The translations under genes were made by a program, and so were the position numbers. A DNA stretch of 64,000 nucleotides, taken from an uncultured Sulfitobacter sp. (GTDB lineage: Bacteria > Pseudomonadota > Alphaproteobacteria > Rhodobacterales > Rhodobacteraceae). Below the pieces are notes generated by a model, which saw nothing but the letters and a program-made list of their open reading frames with translations, searched no databases and was not told where the DNA came from. Below are positions 54,954-64,000 of this stretch, one piece after another (position 1 is the stretch's first letter; every line of letters starts with the position of its first letter). Location: assembly GCA_947502265.1 (NCBI GenBank), contig CANMZB010000001.1:186001-250000 (forward strand), read 5' to 3'.

Positions 54954-57506
54954 TCATGCGGCGGCGATCCGGCTGAGCATTTCGGTAGTGTCGCGGCTGA
55001 GCCCTTCGGTTGCGAGGATGCGTGCGACCTGCGTCTTGATCATCTTTTGACGCGCGGAGTCGTAGCGCTGCCACGTCTGGAAGGCCGAACACATCCGCGC
55101 GGTGGTTTGCGGATTGAGCGGATCAAGTTTGATCAGCCAATCAGCCAGCAGGCGGTAACCGTCCCCCGACGCATGATGGAAGCCTGCGTGATGCAGGACG
55201 AGGCTGCCGAAAACGGCGCGGAAGCGGTTGGGGTTTTTCCAGTTGAAATCGGGGTGGCGCGTGAGGGCCTGGGCAGTGGCGGCGGCTTTGTGCGGCTTGG
55301 CCTCGCTTACTTGAAGGCCGAACCATTTGTCCATCACCAGACGGTCTTGCGCCCATTGCGCCTCGAAGGCTTCGAGCATCTTGTCGCCTTTGCCCGCACG
55401 GACGGCACAAGCCAGCGCGCCGAGTTGTTGGGTCATGTTGTCGGCGTGATCGTATTGCTGTGCGGCCTGTGCGCCATCATCGCGCCGTGTGAGCAGGGAC
55501 AGCACGGCCCCCGACAGCGCGCGTGCGCCAGATTGGGCGGCGTCGGGGCGGTAGGGGCCTGTCACCTGATGCGCGCGGTAAAGCGGTTCGAGATCATCCG
55601 CGAGCCTGTCCGTCTGTGCGTCACGCATCGACTGGACGGCGGTATGGAGGGCGGCGGGATCGGGGGTGTCGCCTGCGTCACTCAGGGCGCTGGCCAGATC
55701 GGACTGGCTTGGCAGGCCAAGCATCAGCGCACGGAAGGCGGGATCGAGGCTTTCGTCCGTCACAACCGAATGCAGCCCGTCAAGATAGGCGGTATCGGGG
55801 GCGGCGTCAGTGCGGATCATCGCAAGCAAGGACTGGCGCGCGAGGGTGCGCCCCGCTTCCCAGCGGTTGAACGGATCGGTGTCATGGGCGAACAAATGCG
55901 CGCGCTGGGCATCGGTCAGGTCATGTTCAAGCACCACAGGCGCGGAAAAGCCGCGCAGGATAGAGGCGGTGGGCCGGCTGCCAAGATCCTCGAAGGCAAA
56001 GCTTTGGCTGGCGCCTGTCATTTCCAGAACGCGGGTCGCTGCGACCTCGCTTCCGTTCGCGCCGATCAACCCTACGGCGATCGGGATCACCTGTGGCTGT
56101 GGATCGGGCGTTGCCGTGCCGGGAGTGAGGGTTTGCGTAAAGGTGAGCGTGAGGGTGCCGTCGTTCCAGTCTTCGGCAACCGAAAGGCGCGGTGTGCCGG
56201 CTTGGGAATACCAGCGCTTGAACTGGGCCAGATCGCGGCCGGTGGTGTCTTCGAAGACCTTCAACCAGTCCTCGATTGTGGCGGCGTCGCCGTCGTGACG
56301 TGTGAAATACAGATCGACCGCTTTGGCGTAGGCGTCATCACCGACCAGCGTTTTCAGCATGCCGATAACCTCGGCCCCTTTTTCGTAAACGGTGGCCGTG
56401 TAGAAGTTGTTGATTTCCTGAAAGCTCTCGGGGCGCACCGGATGGGCCAGCGGGCCTTGATCCTCGGCGAACTGACGGGCGCGCAGGTCGATCACATCGG
56501 AAATCCGTTTGACCGGAGCAGAGCGCATGTCCGAGGTGAACTGGCTGTCGCGGTAGACGGTCAACCCTTCCTTGAGGCACAGCTGGAACCAGTCGCGGCA
56601 GGTGATGCGGTTGCCGGTCCAGTTGTGGAAATATTCATGTGCGATGATCCCCTCGATCCGCTCAAAGTTGAGATCGGTGGAAGTGGTTTGGGAGGCGAGA
56701 ACGGCGGAGGAGTTGAATATATTCAAGCCTTTGTTCTCCATCGCGCCCATGTTGAAATCATCGACAGCGACGATGTTGAACAGGTCCAGATCGTATTCGC
56801 GCCCATACACGTCTTCGTCCCATTTCATCGAGGCTTTCAACGCCTCCATCCCGAAGGCGCATTTGTCCTCGTCGCCGGGGCGGACATAAAGATTAAGATC
56901 GACCTCGCGGCCCGAACGGGTGATGAAGGTGTCGGAACGGGCGACCAGATCACCCGCGACAAGCGCAAATAGATACGCGGGTTTGGGCCATGGATCGTGC
57001 CATTCGGCGCGGTTTTCACCAACGCTGATCGGGTTGCCGTTGGACAACAGCACCGGATGTGGCCCGTGAACCGTGACGGTAAAGACCGCCATCACATCGG
57101 GGCGGTCGGGGTAGTAGGTGATCTTGCGAAAGCCTTCGGCCTCGCATTGGGTGCAATACATGCCGTTCGACATATAAAGCCCTTCAAGCGCGGTGTTGCC
57201 TGCGGGATCAATCTCGACCTCGGCCTCCCATAGGAACGCACCGTCAGGGACGTCGCAAGTCAGCCCTTGGGCGGTGAGGGTGGGGCTGACATCCTTGCCG
57301 TCGATGCGCGCGCTGACGAGTTTAAGAGCCTCGCCGTGCAGGAAGAAATCCTGTGCGGGGGCGTCGCGGTTCGGGGCAAAGGCGATGCGGCTGCGCACGC
57401 GGGTTTTGTGCGGATGAAGTTCGAACGCCAGAGATACGCTTTCGACGACCCAGCCAAAGGGGGTGTAATCGGACAGATAGATCGTTTGGGGCACTGCATC
57501 GCGCAT
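54954..57506 (-). CDS. pepN: aminopeptidase N (M1)
   Basis: Cytosolic zinc aminopeptidase with broad specificity. 850 residues in four domains; exopeptidase motif GAMENKG at 254-260, zinc site HEYFH at 290-294 with third ligand Glu313 (CLKEGLTVYRDSQF). C-terminal helical domain ends LATEGLSRDTTEMLSRIAAA. Start at 57506 after AAAGGAA. Heads an operon with two small membrane genes. Confidence 0.96.
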   Translation of the reverse strand: MRDAVPQTIYLSDYTPFGWVVESVSLAFELHPHKTRVRSRIAFAPNRDAPAQDFFLHGEALKLVSARIDGKDVSPTLTAQGLTCDVPDGAFLWEAEVEIDPAGNTALEGLYMSNGMYCTQCEAEGFRKITYYPDRPDVMAVFTVTVHGPHPVLLSNGNPISVGENRAEWHDPWPKPAYLFALVAGDLVARSDTFITRSGREVDLNLYVRPGDEDKCAFGMEALKASMKWDEDVYGREYDLDLFNIVAVDDFNMGAMENKGLNIFNSSAVLASQTTSTDLNFERIEGIIAHEYFHNWTGNRITCRDWFQLCLKEGLTVYRDSQFTSDMRSAPVKRISDVIDLRARQFAEDQGPLAHPVRPESFQEINNFYTATVYEKGAEVIGMLKTLVGDDAYAKAVDLYFTRHDGDAATIEDWLKVFEDTTGRDLAQFKRWYSQAGTPRLSVAEDWNDGTLTLTFTQTLTPGTATPDPQPQVIPIAVGLIGANGSEVAATRVLEMTGASQSFAFEDLGSRPTASILRGFSAPVVLEHDLTDAQRAHLFAHDTDPFNRWEAGRTLARQSLLAMIRTDAAPDTAYLDGLHSVVTDESLDPAFRALMLGLPSQSDLASALSDAGDTPDPAALHTAVQSMRDAQTDRLADDLEPLYRAHQVTGPYRPDAAQSGARALSGAVLSLLTRRDDGAQAAQQYDHADNMTQQLGALACAVRAGKGDKMLEAFEAQWAQDRLVMDKWFGLQVSEAKPHKAAATAQALTRHPDFNWKNPNRFRAVFGSLVLHHAGFHHASGDGYRLLADWLIKLDPLNPQTTARMCSAFQTWQRYDSARQKMIKTQVARILATEGLSRDTTEMLSRIAAA

Positions 57507-57656
57507 CGAAAATTCCTTTGGCGTAGGGGGCGGGCTCCGGTTTCCGGGAACCTTTGTGTTGATCTACAGGTTATGCCCCTGACAAGTTGCCCGCAAGGCG
57601 GGAAGGCCGACACAGGCGTATGGAAGACATGCGCGCAGAGAAACAGGAGAATCCCC

Positions 57657-57908
57657 ATGTCAGCGCCCGACACAAATACCAAACGTCAGGAAAAAAACCA
57701 CAAACCGTCGCTTTTCGGGACCAAGGGAGCGATAATTGCCGTGCTTGTGATCGGTATCGGAATGGTCGCGTATAATATGATGAAGCCGGAGGTCGTGACG
57801 CAAGAGACGCCGAGCGGCGCGGTTGCGACTGAGAATGATGCGTCCGGCACCAACAGCAGCACGCAAACCGGAACCGATCCGGCAGCGACATCAACGGTCA
57901 ACGACTGA
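57657..57908 (+). CDS. small single-pass membrane protein
   Basis: 83 residues: Lys/Asn-rich cytosolic N-terminus (MSAPDTNTKRQEKNHKPS), one membrane segment (GAIIAVLVIGIGMVAYNMM), then a Thr/Ser/Asp-rich tail (ASGTNSSTQTGTDPAATSTVND). AGGAG 7 nt before the ATG and a strong terminator after the stop show a real, monocistronic gene. Divergent from pepN. No known function. Confidence 0.75.
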   Translation: MSAPDTNTKRQEKNHKPSLFGTKGAIIAVLVIGIGMVAYNMMKPEVVTQETPSGAVATENDASGTNSSTQTGTDPAATSTVND

Positions 57909-57944
57909 TCGGTTTGACTGTCTGAGAATAAGGTCAAATGTTAG

Positions 57945-57971
57945 GGGCGTCCCGTGCGGGACGTCCTTTTT
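57945..57971 (+). terminator. intrinsic terminator after the small membrane gene
   Basis: GGGCGTCCC, loop GTGC, GGGACGTCC, then TTTTT. Nine pairs, one of them G-U. Confidence 0.85.
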
Positions 57972-58087
57972 GCGTGCACGCAGGAGAACGTGATCTGCAA
58001 CCAAACGGAAGTGTGCCGTTTGAAAAGTCGCTTTACCAGAACTCCTTGCGATACAGTAATCATGTGCTTATGCATCGCGGCACATCG

Positions 58088-58103
58088 GTTTCCTATCGGA
58101 AAC
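58088..58103. promoter_or_regulatory. inverted repeat upstream of malate synthase
   Basis: GTTTCC-TATC-GGAAAC, ending 29 bp before the glcB start. Typical size for a dimeric regulator site; regulator unknown. Confidence 0.4.
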
Positions 58104-58132
58104 ATTACGGATCACAGACGGGGAGACAGAAC

Positions 58133-60322
58133 ATGCAAAGAGTGGATCGCAACGGATTGCAGGTGGATCACCGCTTGGCCAAGTTTATCGAGACCAAAGC
58201 GCTGAATGGGCTGGACGTGAGCGCCGGGGCTTTTTGGGCGGGCTTCTCGGCGCTGATCCACGAAAAGGGACCGAAGAACCGTGAATTGCTTGCGCGGCGC
58301 GCGGACATTCAGGCCAAGATCGACGCATGGCACAAAGAACGTCAGGGACAGCCCCATGATGCGTCGGCGTATCAGGCGTTTTTGCGTGAAATCGGCTATC
58401 TGGTCGAGGAGGGCGCGCCGTTTGTGATCGAGACGGAGAATGTTGATCCGGAGATTGCGCATACGGCGGGGCCGCAGCTTGTTGTGCCGATCAACAATGC
58501 GCGCTTTGCGCTCAACGCGGCCAATGCGCGTTGGGGATCACTGTACGATGCTTTCTACGGCACGGATGCGCTGGGCGATTTGCCACAGGGCGGCGGGTTT
58601 GACGCGGAGCGGGCCAAGCGCGTTGTGGCGCGGGCCAAGGTGTTTCTGGACGAGGCCGCGCCGCTTGGCATCGGGTCATGGATTGATGTTGCCGGCATGA
58701 CGGTTGACGCTGGCGGATTGGTTTTGAAACAGCTTGAGGGGTATTTCGGCGGAGAAAGTGGCAACGAGCTGGTGTCGAGCGAAGCGGCTTTGGTCGATCC
58801 TGCTCAGTTTGCCGGTTATGTCGGGGAGGCGGATGCGCCCACGGCGATCCTTCTGAAAAACAACGGGCTGCACATCGAGATCCGTTTGGACGCAGAGCAT
58901 CCCATCGGCAAGGATGATCCGGCCCATGTGGCCGATGTGGTGATCGAATCCGCGCTTAGCACCATCATGGATTGTGAAGACAGCGTCGCGGCGGTGGATG
59001 CCGAGGACAAGGTCGCTGCCTACGCCAACTGGCTGGGCCTGATGAAAGGCGATCTGAGCGAGAGCTTCGTGAAGGCCGGCAAAACGGTGACACGCGAGAT
59101 GGCGGACGACCGGAACTATACGGCACCGGATGGAAGCGCATTTAGTCTCAAGGGCCGTGCGCTGATGCTGGTGCGCAATGTCGGTCATCTGATGACCAAC
59201 CCCGCCATTCTGGACCGCGACGGTCATGAGGCGGGCGAGGGGCTTATGGATGCGATGATCACCACGGTTGTGGCGATGCATGATCTGCGCCGCGAGGGCG
59301 GAAATTCGGTCACGGGTTCGGTATATGTGGTGAAACCCAAGATGCACGGGCCCGAAGAAGTGGCTTTTGCCGACGAGATATTTACCCGTGTCGAAGAAGC
59401 GCTGGGCCTGCCGGTGAACACGGTAAAGCTGGGAATTATGGACGAGGAGCGGCGCACGTCGGTCAACCTCGGTGAATGTATCCGCGCGGCGAAATCGCGG
59501 GTGGCGTTTATCAACACCGGCTTTCTTGACCGGACGGGCGACGAGATTCATACCTCCATGGCGGCGGGACCGATGGTGCCCAAGGGGGATATGAAATCGG
59601 CCCCCTGGATCAGCGCCTACGAGGACCGCAATGTCGACATCGGCCTTGCCTGCGGATTGAAGGGGCGTGCGCAGATCGGCAAGGGCATGTGGGCCATGCC
59701 CGACCTTATGGAAGAAATGCTGAGCGCCAAGATCGGCCATCCGCGCGCGGGTGCGACATGTGCGTGGGTGCCATCGCCCACCGCCGCCACGCTGCACGCG
59801 ATGCATTATCATCAGGTCGATGTGATGGCACGTCAGGACGAGATTGCCGCAGGCGGGCCGCGCGGCACGTTGGATGATCTGCTGACGATTCCGCTGCTGG
59901 GCGGGCGCAATCTGAGCGAAGACGAGATTACCCGCGAAATCGAGAACAACGCCCAGGGCATCCTTGGCTATGTGGTGCGCTGGGTGGATCAGGGGGTCGG
60001 GTGCTCGAAGGTGCCGGACATCAACGATGTGGGTCTGATGGAAGATCGCGCGACCTGCCGGATTTCGGCGCAGGCGCTGGCCAACTGGTTGTATCACGGA
60101 TTGATTAGCGAGGATCGGGTGCGCAATGCGCTCAGGAAGATGGCCGTTGTGGTGGACCGTCAGAACGATGGCGATCCGGCGTATCGGGCCATGGCGCCGG
60201 GGTTTGACGGGATCGCGTTCAAGGCGGCATGTGATCTGGTATTTAAAGGGGCAGAGCAGCCGTCGGGGTATACCGAGCCTGTGTTGCACGCGCGGCGGCT
60301 GGAGTTGAAAGCCGCTGGCTGA
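58133..60322 (+). CDS. glcB: malate synthase G
   Basis: Condenses glyoxylate and acetyl-CoA to malate. 729 residues, the single-chain G type: [45 protein letters not shown], [26 protein letters not shown] (catalytic acid region), [44 protein letters not shown], catalytic Asp region near the C-terminus. Start 58133 after GGGGAGAC; the open frame further upstream crosses the preceding terminator. Isocitrate lyase is not in the window. Confidence 0.96.
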   Translation: MQRVDRNGLQVDHRLAKFIETKALNGLDVSAGAFWAGFSALIHEKGPKNRELLARRADIQAKIDAWHKERQGQPHDASAYQAFLREIGYLVEEGAPFVIETENVDPEIAHTAGPQLVVPINNARFALNAANARWGSLYDAFYGTDALGDLPQGGGFDAERAKRVVARAKVFLDEAAPLGIGSWIDVAGMTVDAGGLVLKQLEGYFGGESGNELVSSEAALVDPAQFAGYVGEADAPTAILLKNNGLHIEIRLDAEHPIGKDDPAHVADVVIESALSTIMDCEDSVAAVDAEDKVAAYANWLGLMKGDLSESFVKAGKTVTREMADDRNYTAPDGSAFSLKGRALMLVRNVGHLMTNPAILDRDGHEAGEGLMDAMITTVVAMHDLRREGGNSVTGSVYVVKPKMHGPEEVAFADEIFTRVEEALGLPVNTVKLGIMDEERRTSVNLGECIRAAKSRVAFINTGFLDRTGDEIHTSMAAGPMVPKGDMKSAPWISAYEDRNVDIGLACGLKGRAQIGKGMWAMPDLMEEMLSAKIGHPRAGATCAWVPSPTAATLHAMHYHQVDVMARQDEIAAGGPRGTLDDLLTIPLLGGRNLSEDEITREIENNAQGILGYVVRWVDQGVGCSKVPDINDVGLMEDRATCRISAQALANWLYHGLISEDRVRNALRKMAVVVDRQNDGDPAYRAMAPGFDGIAFKAACDLVFKGAEQPSGYTEPVLHARRLELKAAG

Positions 60323-60345
60323 GGCTTTGCGCTGGAAGGACGGGA

Positions 60346-60366
60346 CTGAAGGGCGCTGCCCTTCAG
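60346..60366 (+). terminator. hairpin after glcB
   Basis: CTGAAGGGC-GCT-GCCCTTCAG, 24 bp after the stop. Nine pairs; no T-run directly after, so it may act as a 3' stabiliser. Confidence 0.45.
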
Positions 60367-60373
60367 ACTACCC

Positions 60374-60403
60374 GGGATATTTCCGGCCAAAAGAAATAAC
60401 AGG
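60374..60403 (+). repeat. GGGATATTTC-GGCC-AAAAGAAA element, copy 2
   Basis: GGGATATTTCCGGCCAAAAG then AAATAACAGG. Differs from 54096-54126 in a few positions and one indel. Both lie immediately 3' of plus-strand genes and in the same orientation. Confidence 0.7.
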
Positions 60404-60623
60404 ATCATGAGGCGGATGTTTGTTGAAAAAAACATGGCAGGTGATCCGCGATTCGGGGTTGTCTGGATCGGAGCTTGCGGCGGGAAGTCTGGTCGGGACG
60501 TGTCGGGCGTCTGAAAATCGGGCACAGGTGACTTGAAACAAGCGGTTGCGCTTTTGCATGGTTGAGGCTTTTGATGTGCTTCGCTAGGATTGATCCAAGT
60601 TAACGCACCAAGAGGATATCAGC

Positions 60624-61403
60624 ATGGGGCGCCCTGTCATCGGCATTATGAGCAACAGCCACCTGATCAACGACCAGTACGAGGTTCATGGTGGCGGTTT
60701 GATGAATTCGCGTGCAATCTCGGAAGTGGCGGGCTGTGTGCCGCTTTTGGTGCCGAGCGATCCTTCGGTGATCTCTGTTGCCGATTTGATAGCGTGTTGT
60801 GACGGGTTTTTGTTGACGGGGGGGCGACCGAATGTCCATCCGGCGGAGTATGGCGAGGAAGAGTCCGTTGCGCATGGGGCGTTCGACCGGGCGCGCGACG
60901 CGTTGGCGTTGAATCTGGTGCGGGCCTGTGTGGCGAGCGGACAGCCGATATTCGGCATTTGCCGCGGGTTTCAGGAGATCAACGTGGCGATGGGCGGCTC
61001 TTTGTATCCTGAAATCCGGGATCTGCCGGGGCGGATGAATCACCGGATGCCGCCTGAGGGCTCGATTGAACAGAAATTCGAGCTGCGCCATGATGTGCGT
61101 TTTACCACGGGCGGTGTTTTCCACCGTGTGATGGGGGCCGAAATTGTGCGGACGAACACCCTGCACGGGCAGGGCATCAAAACGCCGGGCGCGCGGATCG
61201 TTGTGGACGGCCATGCCGAAGACGGCACGCCGGAGGCGATTTATGTTGATGGCGCGCCCGGATTTACGCTCGCCGTGCAGTGGCATCCCGAATATGAGGC
61301 GTCCAAGGACCCCGTTTCGCGCCCGTTGTTCGAAGCGTTTGGCACGGCGGCGCGCGGGTGGGCCGCAGGACAACGGCCCGCGGGGCTTCAGCAAGCGGTT
61401 TAG
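60624..61403 (+). CDS. class-I glutamine amidotransferase (PuuD/peptidase C26 type)
   Basis: 259 residues. RPVIGIMSNSHLINDQY..., LLTGGRPNVHP, nucleophile Cys113 in PIFGICRGFQEINVAMGGSLYPEI, and the His-Glu pair in LAVQWHPEYE. Family members hydrolyse gamma-glutamyl compounds such as gamma-glutamyl-GABA in putrescine breakdown. No polyamine genes next to it, so the exact substrate is open. AGAGGA 8 nt before ATG. Confidence 0.85.
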   Translation: MGRPVIGIMSNSHLINDQYEVHGGGLMNSRAISEVAGCVPLLVPSDPSVISVADLIACCDGFLLTGGRPNVHPAEYGEEESVAHGAFDRARDALALNLVRACVASGQPIFGICRGFQEINVAMGGSLYPEIRDLPGRMNHRMPPEGSIEQKFELRHDVRFTTGGVFHRVMGAEIVRTNTLHGQGIKTPGARIVVDGHAEDGTPEAIYVDGAPGFTLAVQWHPEYEASKDPVSRPLFEAFGTAARGWAAGQRPAGLQQAV

Positions 61404-61457
61404 CGATGGGCCAGATTGCATGTCCGCGCCTTTCGCGATGCGGACATGCGTTGGTGG

Positions 61458-62210
61458 TTACATCTGGCCGCCTGCGATTTCGATGCTTTGGCCGTTGACG
61501 CTGTCCGAGCCGGGACCGACGAGCCATGCGGCAGCGGCCGCGACTTCATCTACTGTGATCAGCCGCTTGTGGCGGTTTGCGTTGACCATCATGTCGCGTG
61601 CTTCCGTTTCGGGGATGCTGGCGCGTTGGGAGATGGAAGTGACGTTGCGGGTTACGATGGGCGTATCGACGTAACCGGGGCAGAGCGAATTGAAGGTGAA
61701 GGGCTTGCCCATGTATTCTTCGCTGAGCGAGCGGATGAGGCCGATCATGCCGTGCTTTGAGGCGCTGTAGCAAGCGGCCCCCGGCAGCCCCTTGAGCCCT
61801 GCCATGGAAGATACGGCGATTACGCGGCCCCAGTCGGTGTCGCGCATGGTTTTGAGGCTTTCACGGACTGTCAGGAACGCGCCGTCAAGATTGGTGGCCA
61901 TCATGTCGCGCCAGAAATCCATGTCGGTTTTGTGCGCGGCCTTGCCGGTGGCGAGGCCCGCGTTTGGCACGCAAATCTGCACGGGGCCGTTGGCGGCGAC
62001 CGCGTGGGCGATTTTTGCCACCACGTCGTCCTCGTTGCGCACGTCCATCGCCAGCGGGGTCATCCCCTTGATCGCGACGTCCTCAAGTACGGCTTGACGG
62101 CGGCCTGTGATGGTGACGTGCGCGCCTTTGTCCACAAGCATCTGTGCAATTGCGAGGCCGATTCCCGTGCCGCCGCCGGTGACGAGCGCGTGTTTTCCAG
62201 TGAGTGTCAT
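61458..62210 (-). CDS. short-chain dehydrogenase/reductase
   Basis: 250 residues, classical SDR. NAD(P) loop TGGGTGIGLAIAQ at 11-23, MDVRNEDD, PNAGLA, catalytic Ser in VSSMAG and YSASKHGMIGL (Tyr/Lys), SLCPGYVDTP. GGGxGIG with GRRQ after strand 2 hints at NADP preference (inference). Resembles the 3-oxoacyl-ACP reductase / 3-hydroxybutyrate dehydrogenase groups but cannot be narrowed. AAGGAGAC before the start. Confidence 0.85.
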   Translation of the reverse strand: MTLTGKHALVTGGGTGIGLAIAQMLVDKGAHVTITGRRQAVLEDVAIKGMTPLAMDVRNEDDVVAKIAHAVAANGPVQICVPNAGLATGKAAHKTDMDFWRDMMATNLDGAFLTVRESLKTMRDTDWGRVIAVSSMAGLKGLPGAACYSASKHGMIGLIRSLSEEYMGKPFTFNSLCPGYVDTPIVTRNVTSISQRASIPETEARDMMVNANRHKRLITVDEVAAAAAWLVGPGSDSVNGQSIEIAGGQM

Positions 62211-62546
62211 GTCTGTCTCCTTTTACTCATGGCATGGTAGCGCAGGAGAGAAGCCGCAGGCACCGGTAGGGGGAGGTGACGTTGCGGCAGTGTGGTGGGG
62301 TGATTCGCGTGACCCGATAGTGCGGTGCGACCCAATGTTGCGTGCGCGTTGGTGTTGGCGAAATATAATTTCGGGATGAGTCGGGCGTTACAACACCCAA
62401 AAAACGGGCATACGAGCAGAAAAAAGGTACGAAACGCCGCGACTATCGAGGTTGTCATGCTTGTTTGTCGGCAAACTGCGCGGTAGGTCAGTCTGATATC
62501 TGCGACACGCCAGTTTCGGCACCAAAAAGAATTTGGGAGATTTTGA
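62211..62546. other. 336-bp divergent region between SDR and pntA
   Basis: No gene. Locally A+T-rich around 62360-62460 (AAATATAATTTCGGG; CCCAAAAAACGGG inverted repeat at 62397-62406 region). It must hold promoters for both genes; I cannot place boxes with confidence. Confidence 0.5.
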
Positions 62547-64000
62547 GTGAAGATCGGGACACCTAAAGAGGTATTCGAGGGCGAGCGCCGCGTGGCGATG
62601 ACGCCCGAGAGCGCCGGACAGCTTCAGAAGCTGGGACATGACTGTTTGATCGAAGCGGGCGCCGGGGCGCTGTCGGGCTTTGACGATACGGCCTATGAAA
62701 AGGCGGGCGTGACGGTTGTGAAAACCGCCGCCGCGCTTTGGCAAGAGGCGGATGTGCTCGCCAAGGTGCGCGCGCCTGATGATGCCGAAATGGGCATGTT
62801 GCGGGCAGACCAGACGTTGATTTCGTTCTTCAGCCCAGTTGCGGACGAGGCGAAGATGCAGGCGGCGGCCGAAAAAGGCGCGACCGTCGTCGCGATGGAG
62901 ATGATCCCGCGCATTTCGCGCGCCCAGAAAATGGACGCGCTGTCGTCGATGGCGAACATTGCGGGCTACCGCGCGGTGATCGAGGCGGGCAACAACTTCG
63001 GTCGTTTCTTTACCGGTCAGATTACGGCGGCGGGCAAGGTGCCTCCGGCCAAGGTTCTGGTTGTGGGGGCCGGTGTTGCGGGCCTTGCCGCGATTGGCAC
63101 AGCCACATCTTTGGGCGCGATCACCTATGCGTTCGACGTGCGCCCCGAAGTGGCCGAGCAGGTCGAGTCCATGGGCGCCGAATTTGTTTACCTCGATTTC
63201 GAGGAAGAGCAGCAGGACGGCTCGTCTTCGGGCGGTTATGCGTCTGTCTCCTCGCCTGAATTCCGCGAAGCGCAGCTGGCGAAGTTCCGCGAATTGGCGC
63301 CGGACATCGACATCGTCATTACCACGGCGCTGATCCCCAACCGCGAAGCACCCGAGTTGTGGACCGAGGACATGGTGAAAGCCATGAAGCCCGGATCGGT
63401 AATTGTGGATCTCGCGGCGGAGAAGGGCGGCAACTGCAAGTTGACCGTGCCGGACGAGAAAATTGTAACCGAAAATGGCGTGACCATCATCGGCTATACT
63501 GATTTTCCCAGCCGGATGGGCGCGCAGGCCTCGACGTTGTATTCGACCAACATCCGCCATTTGCTGACCGATCTGACGCCGGACAAAGACGGCGTGATCA
63601 ACCACAATATGGACGACGATGTAATCCGCGGCGCGACCATTGCGCATGCGAGTGATGTGACCTTCCCGCCGCCCCCGCCCAAGATCGCCGCGATTGCGGC
63701 GGCGCCCAAGAAGGAAAAAGCCAAAGAACTGACCGTGGCCGAGAAGAAGGCCAATGAAGTTGCGGCCTTCAAGGCGCAGACCAAAAGTCAGGTGACGTTA
63801 CTGGCCGTTGGCGGTGCGGTTTTGCTGGCGGTGGGGCTTGTCGCGCCAGCCAGCTTTATGCAGCATTTTATCGTGTTTGTTCTGTCGGTGTTCATCGGTT
63901 TTCAGGTCATCTGGGGCGTGGCACATTCGCTGCACACACCGCTGATGGCGGTGACCAATGCGATCTCCTCGATCATCATTCTGGGCGCGCTGATGCAAAT
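62547..64000 (+). CDS. pntA: NAD(P) transhydrogenase alpha subunit, 3' end cut
   Basis: Proton-translocating transhydrogenase (NADH + NADP+). GTG start at 62547 with GGGA 9 nt upstream gives [29 protein letters not shown]-binding domain with [65 protein letters not shown]; after a Lys/Ala linker, membrane helices [35 protein letters not shown] and the start of a further one. 484 codons seen of about 520. Confidence 0.95.
   Translation, partial: MKIGTPKEVFEGERRVAMTPESAGQLQKLGHDCLIEAGAGALSGFDDTAYEKAGVTVVKTAAALWQEADVLAKVRAPDDAEMGMLRADQTLISFFSPVADEAKMQAAAEKGATVVAMEMIPRISRAQKMDALSSMANIAGYRAVIEAGNNFGRFFTGQITAAGKVPPAKVLVVGAGVAGLAAIGTATSLGAITYAFDVRPEVAEQVESMGAEFVYLDFEEEQQDGSSSGGYASVSSPEFREAQLAKFRELAPDIDIVITTALIPNREAPELWTEDMVKAMKPGSVIVDLAAEKGGNCKLTVPDEKIVTENGVTIIGYTDFPSRMGAQASTLYSTNIRHLLTDLTPDKDGVINHNMDDDVIRGATIAHASDVTFPPPPPKIAAIAAAPKKEKAKELTVAEKKANEVAAFKAQTKSQVTLLAVGGAVLLAVGLVAPASFMQHFIVFVLSVFIGFQVIWGVAHSLHTPLMAVTNAISSIIILGALMQ

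Larger units (their letters stand above)
60323..60623. other. 301-bp region between glcB and the amidotransferase gene
   Basis: Holds a hairpin (60346-60366), a copy of the GGGATATTTC element (60374-60403) and a promoter-sized stretch ahead of 60624. No ORF with a ribosome-binding site seen. Confidence 0.6.

Noticed and set aside
55047-56972. 641-codon plus-strand ORF
   Set aside because: Antisense to pepN, whose zinc motifs and length are unambiguous.
58676-60289. 537-codon minus-strand ORF
   Set aside because: Antisense to malate synthase G; no motif, His/Arg-rich shadow.
62388-63647. 419-codon minus-strand ORF
   Set aside because: Antisense to pntA, whose NAD-binding motifs are clear.
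1-64000. CRISPR arrays, tRNA/rRNA genes, IS elements, prophage or defence islands
   Set aside because: No regularly spaced repeats, no tRNA cloverleaf or rRNA sequence, no transposase or integrase, and uniform composition with housekeeping gene order.

Overview
This window looks like a chromosomal segment of an alphaproteobacterium of the order Rhodobacterales, most likely a marine Roseobacter-clade member. The evidence is high GC, dense ATGA-coupled operons, Rhodobacteraceae-type gene content (DUF2484 proteins, DUF1127 with CcsR-like RNAs, an extended mraZ leader, creatinase, malate synthase G, CobST) and the style of the proteins. I see no phage, IS element, CRISPR array, tRNA or rRNA.

Left part (1-9265). 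The 5' end of pyruvate carboxylase is cut by the window edge. It is followed by an FMN-dependent alpha-hydroxy-acid dehydrogenase, a PAS-domain protein, and a UvrD/PcrA helicase whose start overlaps a 29-codon leader ORF. Between uvrD and mrp lies a compact minus-strand RNA region. A DUF1127 gene is followed by four stem-loops, and a second, separately promoted array has three more. All seven carry a CCTCCC-type anti-Shine-Dalgarno motif in the loop, as in the CcsR/cuckoo sRNA families. An Mrp/ApbC Fe-S carrier ATPase and an unknown polytopic membrane protein follow.

Centre (9266-37525). A nearly complete division and cell-wall (dcw) cluster runs rightwards: mraZ-rsmH-ftsL-ftsI-murE-murF-mraY, murD, ftsW-murG-murC, four small membrane proteins, murB-ddl-ftsQ-ftsA, ftsZ, lpxC, bamD, recN. 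It is interrupted by two minus-strand metabolic genes (glutaminase glsA; a YhiN-type flavoprotein) and carries a TPR/glycosyltransferase-like gene coupled to murD. mraZ has a long leader. It contains repeated TGGG motifs, an inverted pair of GGGAATTYATGGG elements, and a strong terminator that competes with an upstream stem. This resembles the UpsM leader RNA of Rhodobacter.

Right part (37600-64000). This is mostly housekeeping and metabolism: a CLC chloride channel, DUF427, aminopeptidase P, cobaltochelatase CobS and CobT (aerobic B12 route) as separate units, a J-domain protein divergent from bolA, a DUF4177 protein, a 4HBT thioesterase, an HPP-CBS membrane protein, gatB, a small lipoprotein, creatinase, a hypothetical protein, a lytic transglycosylase, aminopeptidase N with two small membrane genes, malate synthase G, a class-I glutamine amidotransferase (PuuD-like), an SDR dehydrogenase and the start of pntA (transhydrogenase), cut by the right edge.

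The most interesting material is non-coding: the double CcsR-like array, its duplicated promoter-proximal repeat, and the attenuator-like mraZ leader. I found no convincing previously undescribed protein system.
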